A program made the translations under genes and the position numbers. Positions 39,721 to 51,700 of a stretch of DNA of 64,000 nt are shown one piece after another (positions within the stretch are counted from its first letter, which is position 1; each line of letters opens with the position of its first letter). The notes below the pieces were generated by a model, which worked only from the letters and a program-made list of their open reading frames with translations, had not been told where the DNA came from and made no database searches. Origin of the DNA: Lates calcarifer (Eukaryota > Chordata > Actinopteri > Centropomidae); NCBI RefSeq assembly GCF_001640805.2, contig NC_066833.1:2003709-2067708 (forward strand). Reading direction: 5' to 3'.

Positions 39721-42700
39721 CACAGTAAAACTGAGTTGTGTGCTCCTCAGATCGTGGGCTGGTTCGTTCAGATCTGTCTGGGCCTCAAACACATCCACGA
39801 CAAGAAGATTCTCCACAGAGACATCAAAGCTCAGGTATCTGCTGCACCACACTCACACATCCACTTCAGCCACGTCCTGTTTAACCAGAAACATCTCTAT
39901 ATATCTCTACCAGACTCCACTGACAAAAACAGGGATTTAACCAGGAGCTGCTGGAATACCACTGCCTCCATCTGTTAGTGTGTCTGTGTTACTGTGTGAC
40001 TCTTAGTGGTGGGAGAAGTAATCAGATACTTTACTGAAGTAAAAGTACCACACAGTAACACAGACACAGTAACAGATGGAGGCAGTGGTATTCCAGCAGC
40101 TCCTGTGTTAAATCTCTGTTTTTGTCAGTGGAGTCTGGTAGTGATATATAGAGATGTTTCTGGATCTTCCTCTTTAATAAAAAGCTCTGTCTCTGTAGGA
40201 ATCCTATCATCATGTTGTCAGACACTGAGAAGAACAATCTGAGTCTGTCAGAGACAAAACAAGACTGAAGTGGACAATCAATCAATACTGCTCTGATTCC
40301 AAAGATTTGTGTCCCTATCAATCATTTACACCCAGAAACATGAGGAAATAAGACACAGGTTCAGAAATACAGCTGTTCTACTTTAATGTAGTGAAAAGGA
40401 CAATATTTCCCTGTAAATGTAGTGGAATAGAATGAACTCTCAGCAGTTAGCTTGAACGTTAGCATCTAGCTCACAGAGCTGCTGTCGTGGCTCATTTCCT
40501 TCAAAATAAGTGAATGTGGACGTAGTGGATGTACTTTAATGTTTACAGTTGTCCATTGAATTACATTACAGCAGCTCTTTAGTAGACTTCATTAAGTCTG
40601 AAATGGTAAAGTACTTGTAGTTAAATACTTGCTACCTAATAAGCTACATGCTTCCAAATTTCTAGCCAACTGCAGATCAGCCTGTTAGCATAACAGCTAG
40701 CTTGCTAAGCAGGGTCTAGCTAATGAACAAACCATCAAGTGGAGACCAGCCAGTTTACAACATGCATCATGTGAACGTTTCACCAGCTGTTTGAGAGCTA
40801 CAGCCTTTAGGTATACGAGCTAGCGTCCTCGCTTCCCCTCAGATTTACATCACTGTTCTTTGTGTATTTTTTGCTCAAGAGTTATTAATATTAAACAGAT
40901 ATAGGCTGGAGTATCCCTTTAACTGGGCCATGTAATCCTCAGTCTGTACATGTTGCATTCCTGGTTGAACTTGTACATGGTAAACAACATTATCCACAAA
41001 CCCCTGAGGTTACGCTTTTTTAATTAACGAGTATTATCATTACAGAGTTCAGGGGGATTGTGCGGCTGAACTGTCCGGAGCTCGGCTTTTGTTCTGAACA
41101 AAGACCTCGCTGTGCGCCAGCTCCCAGAATAACTCAACACAACTGACCCACAGACCACGTCTCTGTTCACAGCCGTCGCTATCTTTCATCAATCATATCT
41201 GTTTCCACACGCACACATGATAACATGCCCAGTCAGTGTTTTTCTGCCAGAACACAGACATGCTTTCATTCCTCCGCTCTCCCTCTGGTCTAGAATATCT
41301 TCCTAACCGACGGAGGGATGAAAGCGAAGCTGGGGGACTTTGGAATCGCAAGAATGTTGAATAAGTAAGTCAGTGTCATCTTCACACAGACACACACAGT
41401 GCAGCTGTTTACCACTGAGCGCTCTGTAACACATGGAAGACCTCCAAACAAGTCATTATCATTCCACAAACTGTCGATCAGGACATGTAAACACACATGG
41501 TTGTGGGAATAATGGTCGGCCTGTTCGACTTTACAAGCAGACTGAGCTCATGACAAAATGAGGGACAATGTGGTGTCCTGTCAGTACCACACATGTATTT
41601 TTTGTTTTTCACAAGACTTCATTGATGATAAGAGGCAGAGGGACAAAGGGATGAGGAAACAAATTAAGAACTTTTTGATTTTAGTTAATAAAAAATAAAT
41701 ACTATCAAAAACGTACTGTAGTTTTTTTGTAGTCTGATTTTCATTTAGTCTGAAGTCATCAGTGAAACCAGAGGTGCTCAATTAGAAGCAAAGACATAAA
41801 TAAACAAGACTGAAGTGAGGTCTGGTTTGGTCGACCACATGAAACACAGCTGGCAGTTGGTGGGAAGCCTGTGAGGGTTCATTCATGCTATACGGCCAGA
41901 GTGTGGACAGCCAGGCCCTGTTTACACAACATCAGTTTTGCTAAGTTTTCCTTTGAGTTTTAAAAAAGTTCTACAATCTTTGTTCAAACTGATCTGCAGA
42001 AACAACTGAAAACGCAGTATCATGCCGGGTCAGTAGATGGTGCTGTAACTGGATCAGTCTGCAGCACAAACACAGCAACAATAGTCCGTCATTGTTGTTC
42101 TTCTGTTCACACATGGCTGTAGGTTGGTGCAGGAATGAGTCTTAAAACCAGGAAGTACGTTAGCATGTTAGCATCTTAGCTCTTCCTGTTCCCTCGTCCC
42201 AGAGTCAGTGTGTTTCTGGTTAAATGTCTGAAATAAGGTCTGTGGTTTTAACACAAGCTCAAGACATTTTCAGGTTTGATTCTCCGACATAAAATGGGTC
42301 AGTAAATCCCCCACTCCTGATGTTTGAAGCTTTTACGTGTCTTAAAAAAGGCGGTTGCTAACGAGTGTCTAAATGAGACTACAGAGGTTGTCGGGGACGT
42401 TAACATGAAAACCCATCTACTCACCAGTCCACCTTTACAGCCTCGTTGTGTTTCTACTCACGCTCTTTCAAACTCTCACTAACTTTTTTTGTGGAGGGCG
42501 TCAGGGTGATGCTACCCTCTGGGTTGGACCAAAAAAATACATAGTTCTTGCCCCACTCTATAGCCATGAATAGAAGAACAACAGCAGCAATGGCCGACTG
42601 CCGAGTTGTGCTGCAGACTCATCAAATTACATCGCCACCTACTGGCCTGGCACACTACTGCGTTTTCAATCGTCTCTGCTGTCAGTGTGAACAAAGATCA

Positions 42701-45700
42701 TTTTGACAGTGTTGTCATGTGAACAGTTAACTTCTTTAAAACGAAAAGGAAAAACGTTTCAGTTCTTAGCTAAACTGTTGTTGTGTAAACGGGACTTGAA
42801 TGTCTCCAGTAAGTATCATGTGAACACAGCCTCTGAATCACAGAGTAAAACAGAAAAACACCTGACTGCAGACTTGAAGAACAGTGAACCTGTCCTTTAA
42901 CTCAACCCTTAAACTAGAAAACATCCAGGAAGGTAGTGGACACATCTACATCACACATAGAAACATATTTAAAATGTATTTGAGGTTGTACTTCCTTCAC
43001 ACATTGAACTCTGACTGAGAGTGTTGTTGTTTGTTGTTTGTGATCTGTGGCTGTGCAGCACCATGGAGCTGGCCCGGACTTGTGTCGGGACGCCGTACTA
43101 CCTCTCCCCGGAGATCTGCGAGAGTCGGCCGTACAACAACAAGACGTATGTTAACGTCCACGGTGACTCTTTCTCTGACGTCTTGTTCAGTCGGGATTGA
43201 TCTACAGTGGCCTGTAGTGGACACAAAGAGTCCAGATGACTCACTGACAGACTGTATCAGCTGTAGCTAAAGGCTAATTAAGCTAACCTCAGGCTAAAGT
43301 GAACCCTGACCCTGTGACTGTTGATCAGAGCTCTCAGCTCTGTGATAATAACCTCATCATCTGCAGCACATTCACTCAGAGGAGTGTTCATTTCAACAAC
43401 AGCACGTACCAACACATCCTCACTAACAGGAAGCTCACACATAGAAACATGTCAAACTCATTATCATTCTCCACCTGCCTCTCTCTCTCTGTGTTCAGAC
43501 ATTTCTCTGTTCTCTGCAGCCTTGTTTTCACACAGCTGAGGTCAGGGTGGCTTCCTCTTTCCCACACGCACAATGAAATACTTGTCTTTCTGTACATATG
43601 AGACATAATCTTTACCCCCTCCTCAAACAGTCCTCTGAGAAAGGGACAAAAATGTCTTCATGTCAAAGCAGTCGTGTTACTCCACAAATGAAGTTTCTGT
43701 CAGTAGCAGTGCTCTGATTGGTGTCTTCACTGCTCTGGATTTTGACGTTATGGCTTTGTTCCTGGTATTTACGACTTTAGCTCGGGGGCACGGGGGGGGG
43801 GCAGGGGTAAAGTTAAGCCCCACCCGGGCATCCTGTTTCAACAAGAGATATGTCAAGTTACACAAGATGTTCTGAAAGTTTTATGTCAACTTCACAAAAC
43901 ATCAACACTGAGCTGCAGCATGTATGGTTGCATTAAAAATCATGCAAATGTGTGTGTGTGTGTGGGTGTGTGTGTGTGTGTGTGTGTGTGTCCTTGTCCT
44001 TGTCCTCTCTGCAGGGATATCTGGTCTCTGGGCTGCGTCCTGTATGAGCTCTGCACCCTGAGGCATCCAGTAAGCTGCACCACACCCAGAACATCAGCAG
44101 CTGCTTCACACACACACACACACAGCTGGAAACTCAGCTAACACAGACTAACACAGAGCTAACACAGAGCTAACGCTAACACTAATTCAGTCCCTCTGCT
44201 TGTTGAAGCTGCCAAAGTCAGTAGGATTTATCCTCAGGAAACCATGAATGTCTGAACAGAAGCTCATGGAAATCCATCCCATGTTTCCTGTCATCTCTAT
44301 ACTAATACAGTCATGCAGTTTACTTTTGTAAATGATCAATGCTGAGGGGCTGGTAGTAACTTAAAGAACTTTAAACCATTAATCAATCATCAAAATAGTT
44401 GCCAGTTAACTATAAAAAAAAAAATCCACTTGTCTTCGTCTGCAGTTTGAGGGCAGCAGTCTGCGGCAGTTGGTCAGTAAAATCTGCAGGGGGCGCTATA
44501 ACCCAGTACCCAGCCGCTACTCCTACGACCTTCGACTGCTGGTCACCCAACTCTTCAAGGTCAGACACTCAGAAACAGCTGCACTTGAAGCTGCTGATGA
44601 GACAGACTCAGTGGAATATATCAAGTACATCTGTGTAATTGAAATTACTTGAGGTACTTGTACTTTGAGTATTTCCATTTCTTTGCTTCTTTGCCTTCTT
44701 TACCAGAAACATCTCCATATATCAGTACCAGACTCCATTGACAACAACATTGATTTAACTGAGCAGGACTCAGGAGCTGCTGGAATCCCACTGCCTCCAT
44801 CTGTGTGTGTGTCTGTGTTACTGTGTGGTACTTTTACTTCAGTAAAGTATCTGATTACTTCTTCCACCACTGAAAGTCACACAGTAACACAGACACACTA
44901 ACAGATGGAGGCAGTGGTATTCCAGCAGCTCCTGGTTAAATCCCTGTTTTTGTCAGTGGAGTCTGGTGGTGATATATAGAGATGTTTCTGGTTAAACTAA
45001 AAGGATCTGACTCTTTAATAAAAAGCTCTGTCTCTGTAGGAATCCTATCATCATGTTGTCAGACACTGAGAAGAACAATCTGAGTCTGTCAGTGATAATA
45101 ACAAACACTCATTAACAGAGCATTAGAAGAGGTGCATGTTTTGATCTGCTGTGAGAAGTTACTGTTTCACTGAAGGTTCAAAGAGTCAGAAATGTTTTCC
45201 TTCAGTCACTTTAATCTTATTTCTAACGTATCTCTGTGCCTCTGTAAAGCACTTTGCTTTATAAATGAACTTGTCCTGTCTTACCTGTGAAGGTCCCTGA
45301 GTTCAAATTGCAAAACAAGTATTTTATAACGAGGAAAGTGTAAATGTTGAATGACAGGAAACAGTTTTAGCAGCTGTTCAGGATATTAGCCGAGGCTGCA
45401 CATGAGGACTCTCCCATTGTCTTACTGCAGACACTCGGACTGTGCCATGCCACTGTCAGCTTAAAACCCTCACATCTTTAAAATGTTTACTTAACCTTTG
45501 ACTCAGTTACACTGTACTGTATTTCAGTGAGTTACAGCTAAAGGTTTGTTTGGAGTGTGATTCATGCCTGTTAGGAGCCTGTTACAGTAAGCTGAACGTT
45601 TGGAAATGAAAGTCTGTGCCATAGTTTCAGTGTCTCTAAAACTGAATGTATTTTTAAGATGATAAAAACAGGATCGGACAATTGAATAATTATAAAATGA

Positions 45701-48700
45701 TGCTTTCGGTGCTCACACATTTTTCAGGTCAACCCCCGTGACCGTCCCTCGGTCAGCTCCGTCCTCAGGCGTCCCTTCCTGGAGAAGCACATCAGCAAAC
45801 ATCTGGACCCGCAGGTGATGAATCTGATTGGTTCACTGAGCATGTCCATTAAATAGGAGACCACAGCACATTCAGAAAGTATTCACTTTTTTCACATGTG
45901 CATCTTTATGTCAAAATTCAGACCCTCTGCTCTGACTCTTGAAATTTAAATTGGACGTGATTTGGAAAAATACACCTGTCTATATCAGGTCTCCAGACCA
46001 TGAGGTCAAAGAAACTGTCTGCAGAGCTCAGAGACAGGATTGTGTCGAGGCTCAGATCTGGGGAAGGCTATAAAAACTTTCTCATCCATTGTGGCCTCCA
46101 CAATTCTTACTGAGAAGAAGTTTGAAACAACTTCCTAGAGCTGGTCGTCACACTGAGGAATCGGGGAGACGGGCCTTGGTAACAGAGGTGACCAAGAACC
46201 TGAGCTGTTGTATTCAGATTTCATAGATGTACCTAACAAAGTGGCCACTGAGTGTATGTGACATAACAATGTTTTGAATCCTGAATATATTTAAGAACGG
46301 AGTTCAGACAGTGTTATCGAGTCGGTGGAGTTCAGATTTCAAGATTAAGCACTCAGAGGTGATAAGGTCTCTTTGAGTGCAGCCATGTAAGTGTGTGTTT
46401 GTGGTTTCCTGTGTTTGCAGGTGATGCAGGAGGAGTTCAGCCGCACGACGCTGCATCGAAACAACAGAGCAGCAACATCACAGACCGCTAAACCCAGAGC
46501 AGGAGCAGCAAACACACCAGGTTACATGTCACACACATAAATATATACATGACATTTACTCACTCGGCAGTTTATTAGGTACACCCAGCAAGGACAAAGT
46601 CAGTCTAATCTGGTAAATCCTCCATCATGAAGTTTTATAATGTTCAGTTGTACAACGTTTGAAGCCCCTGAAGCGAAACACACATTAAAAGTTTGCAGAA
46701 GTTTGTGCATCATACTGAGTCAGCACTTAGTGCCCCTCCCCCTTTATCTGGCTGATACCACAGCCTGCAAATGCTTTTTTTTCTCACAGATCACTTCAGT
46801 TTCTGAGATATTCGAAGCTGCTTTGCGTATGCAGCAGGTTTATGATGTGGGGCCTGTTACAGAAAGTTCAGCTTGGGTTTCCTGAAGCAGTTCATGGTGG
46901 ATTTTGAGGTCTGCGGTGGATCATTGGATCACTGTCGAAGCCAGACTATTTTCACTTTCCTGACTGACTGCAGGACGTCTGTCTCCACAGTCTGCTCATG
47001 TTCAGTGGGATTTATTCTTCACTTTGTCTGTGTTTCCTGTGCCACTGACTTATTTAATACTGAAGACACCTGCACCAGAAACGTATTGTACACATCAGGT
47101 GTTGGATGTGGATTCTGACGCCACCTAGTGGCCGTTTCCTGACAGATTGATCCTTCCAGCACCTCTGAAAAAATGCAGGAAACGTGTCTCTCCTCGCTCC
47201 ATATCGCTCCATCTCCACAGGGGGACGAGCTGAATCCTGATTGGCTCGACTGTCACAGTGTCACACCTTGGCACAGGTTGTGTTTTGGTAACATCAGAAC
47301 ACAAAGTCACTGGTTCCGGTCTGAAATCACTGAAGGAGTGTCTGGTTTTACCTGCTCGTCTGCCTCTCAACTCTTACTCAAATTACTGGACTCAACGTTT
47401 GTCCTCACTGCTCCACAGTCACACGTTCTTTGTTACATGGTTTATACAGAATTTACTTTAGAATCAAAACAATACAACTGGAGCAAATTCACCCAGCTGC
47501 TTTAGACAGAAAAACAAGAACAGGAAAAGCAGACTGAACGGGAAAGTGACACCACCTGTGGGTGCACATGAGAACAGCTACACAAAACAACCAATAAGAC
47601 CAGAATACCACAATTAACAGAGAATTAATAAGAACAAATACATCAGATAATAAAGCATTAAAATCTCAATGAAAGAATCAAGCTCGAGGCTGGTTTACAG
47701 TTCAGTTCATTTAATAAAGTTTATTATCAGTCATTTCATTTCAAGTTGCACTATCAGGTACAATGTCGATGTGAGCAGCTGTAATTATTCATTAATATAT
47801 TTTTTAACAACTCTAACTCTAACACAGGTGTTATTATTTCTGACAAATATTACACATTAATAAACAGGCAGATTATAGTGAGTAAATGTTGACTGATGTA
47901 GCTTAGAAATGATTTAACAGGAAGCTTTAAAGTGTTACTGGTGTACAGAATGAAGACTTTCAAGTCTGCACAGAAAGCCCAGTTTGATTTAGAAGTTTTG
48001 GGTTCAAATCTTGACAGGTTTGTGTGTGATACCATTTAAAGTGGTGTGGAGTACGTAAACATTTGTAAACTGTCAACAGATGCAACTGACTTGTTAATGT
48101 AACCTGAGACTCTCCTGTCGTTCAGAGAAGAAGTCCAGAGGAGCAGAGAGACCTGGAGCTGCCGCGAAGAGACTGCCTCCTAAACCAGACTGGAGAGTCC
48201 CCCTCAGAGTCTACACCCCGGCCCACCACAAAGCACTGGTAAATTAATTAGAGTAATAATGTAATTTTCAATCACTTGCACTTTGTCTTTGTTTTAGTCT
48301 CCAGATCATCATCAGGTAAATTTCACACAAGCAAACTGCACCCACACCATTAGTTTATAGTGCCAGTGCATCCTGGAAAACCTGGAAAACCTGGAACTCA
48401 GCTGACAGTTTTTCAATCAGTTCTTTACAGCTGAGTTATAATCGATAATCCAAGCAAAGTAAAACTTGTCTTTGACCACTACAAGTCACTACAAGTGACT
48501 CAAACAGTATTTGAAGTTTTCACAAGTATGTATTTTCTGATAAATTATTCCAGCAGATTATTTAAAAGTTAGGTGGTCCTGTTGGTTCCCCCCTTGATGC
48601 AGGGCCCGGGAAAACTGACCCGGTGTTCCCCCGCTGTCGACGATCCTAAAAGCTAGGTTCAGGATTATAACAAAGTAGAAATGGTAGTTTATGGTTGGGC

Positions 48701-51700
48701 ATATTTTCAAAGTTTTATTATCAGTCTAATGTAAATATTAATCGCTGCAGGCTGGTAACTGGTAGTTTATTTTTTATGATGTTATTAGATTAACGTTCCT
48801 TTCTTCCCTAGCTTGTTGTAAACAGTTGAATAATGTTAAATTGATTAGCATGGCTGCAGTGACTATTAAAGAATAACTGCAATGATGAATATTATAAATC
48901 ACACTGTGCCATAGTTGTAGATATTATTTATTGCAGTGTAGGTGTATTGGTTCATGTAACTGCCTCTCAAGTTCAGTATATTTCTGTTGTATCACTTTTA
49001 TCTATGATTGCAGCCTGTTCATCGAAGAGCAGATACAACCGGCCGCAGACAGAGAGCTGCAGAACCAGAGGTGCATGAACACATCTGCTCAGATTGAACC
49101 AATTAAATTCAGTTCATATCCCACAGCACATCATGTGTGTATGACATGTATCACTGATGCAGGTTCAATGGCTTTAAGCCTGTCAGCCACTACCAGCACT
49201 ACCACGCCCAGCTGGACGCCCTTCAGAGGAGGGAGGACGTCCTTCCTCCTCCTCCTCCTCAGGAGAGAGAGAGGGAGCAATGTGAAGACCATGCAGCTCC
49301 TCATGTGGAGCCGTACCAGCTGTGAGTGGCCCTGCACCCCCGGCTGCAACTACAAACTACTGCCATTATTGATTCATATGTGGACTCCTTTCTTGTTTGA
49401 TCGATTGATCATTTCAGTCTGTAAATTGTTAGAAAAGTGAAAAATGTCCATTCGCAGTTTCTGGAGGTGACAGATTGTTTGTTATATCCAACCAGTGGTG
49501 ACAAAAACGGAAAGATTTTCATTTCAGGATAAATCAAGAGGAAAGAAATCCTCACATTTAAAATTTTACTTTTGAAAATGTTTTTCTGTCGATTCCCAGC
49601 AAACTAGTTACCCAGCTGAAAGCTAGCAGCTAATGGCACCACATGTTCACTCTGATTTAAAGGAGTAGTTTGTGACATTTGTGTTAGACGAGAGAATCAA
49701 TACCACTCTCATATCTGTAATTATTATTTTTTGTGTAAATGTGTTTGTAGATATGTGTAGATATGTATTTTGTATACTAATCACATTTAAACAAATAATA
49801 AAAAAAAAAAAACACTGAACATACTCTACATATGAAGCTATAGCTAGCAGCTTAGCTAAGCATGAAGGCCAGAAACAGTTAGCCGCCTATCAGCTCCTGT
49901 GAAGCTTTAACATGATATTAACACATTATATTGAGTTTGTTTGAGTTATGTTTTTGTAAACCAAAGTGTAAAACAACAAGCTGTTTTCATGAGGTCGTCT
50001 TTATGCTAAGCTAAGCTAACATATACTGGCTGTAGCTTCACATTCAACACAAAGACATGAGAGTGGTAACAGTCTTCTGATCTTTTAGGTTTTAGCTTGT
50101 TTCTGAAGCTACTGTGTTTTTTTCTGGGGTTTGGTTTAAACCAGTGACACTAACATATATAATATTAACCAGGTCTCTGTTTGTACACCCTCACCTGCTC
50201 TGTCAGTGTGGCTGCAGCTCGTAACGAATACCTGCAGAGGAGACAGGAGGCCAACCAGTACAAGCTGAGAGCAGAGAAACAGCTGGTAGGATGAAGCTCA
50301 CTCACACATACTGACTCAAGTATTTCTGATTAATCATCCTGGTCATGTTCACTCTTAACTCATTAATAGTAACTAATTAAAAAAGAAGCCTACGTATGAA
50401 ATCAGTCTGTAGTTGGAGGTTGCTGTGTTTGTAGCAGCAGGGTTTTCACTGCAGGTTTGATCACAGGAACATGACACAGACTTGTAAACCTCAGTAGTGC
50501 TGTGCACAACCACGACAGGAAAAGAACTTTGTCAGCTCTGAGAGTAGAATGGAGTAGAAGTATAAAGTAGTATTACATGGAAATACTCAAAGTACAGTTA
50601 CCTCAAAACTAGAGTAAATTCCCTGTCAGACTGGCTGCCGTGGCAGACAGAGCACTACAGCCTCTCTCTGACCTTTGACCTTTCCCCTCTGACCTGTCAG
50701 GGTCTGCGCCCGTGTACGGCTGAGCACAGAGGGAGGCCTGGAGGTCAGGAGCAGGAGGTGGGACGACCTGAGCACCAACACACACCTCAGGACAGGAGGC
50801 AGGAGGGACAACAGGTGAGACACACACCAGCTGTTCTGTGTCAGGACCACAGGTGACCACAGGGGGGGGTGTGTGGCGTCAGGACTGAAACGCTGTGTGT
50901 GTGTGTGTGTAGGAGTACCTGCGTCAGCTGGACGTCATCAGGCAGCAGTATCACCAGGAGATGAGACAGATGAGGCAGAGAGCTGAAGCAGAGGTACTCA
51001 CACAGGCTGTCCCTCTGCTGCCTTCAGTGTCAGAGCTTCAGGACAAAATAATAAATATATCAATAACAGCTGACGAGGCCCGTGTCATTTCAGAAGCTTA
51101 CCTTCTGTTAAAGTTACTGTCACACCCTTTGTAGCAGTTAAAGTTCTCCTAGAGGAGTTTCCCTCAAAGTCAAATTAAAATCTAACATGCTGTCATCTTC
51201 GATTTTACGTGTGCAGCTCTGCCCTGGTCAGTGTGTCAGTGATGTCTGTAACTTGACTGATCAGGTCGTGTGCAGGGAGTTTTTAATGCATCGTATCTCA
51301 TGCTCTATGGCAAACCATGTGAACATTTCATCAGTGGCAGTAAAAGCAGTTGTAGGTATCAACAGTTGCTTTTTGATTAGTTGGAATTTCAACGATACAG
51401 AGCAGGACGATCATATTTTCTCACTGATCTCTGTCAGGCTCAGCCTCAGCAGAGACATGGGACATTTGTGGTGGAGAAACCCAGAGACCCAGAACCTCCT
51501 GCAGCCGGTAAAGAGCAGCAGAAAGCCTCACCTGCACAGGTAAACACTGGACAAGGAATCAGCTCAGTCGCACTCATTGTGTGGTGCCTCACAGCTGTCC
51601 TCCTCCTGTATCCTCTTCCTGCTGCAGGACATGGAAGCAGCTCTGAGGCAGGTCAGAGAGGAGAGCAGTGGTCAGAGGAGAGAGAGGAAGCACAGAGACA

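Noticed and set aside
39674..39940. Threonine/histidine-rich open frames
   Set aside because: They come from translating a CA microsatellite and a fold-back repeat within nek5 introns.
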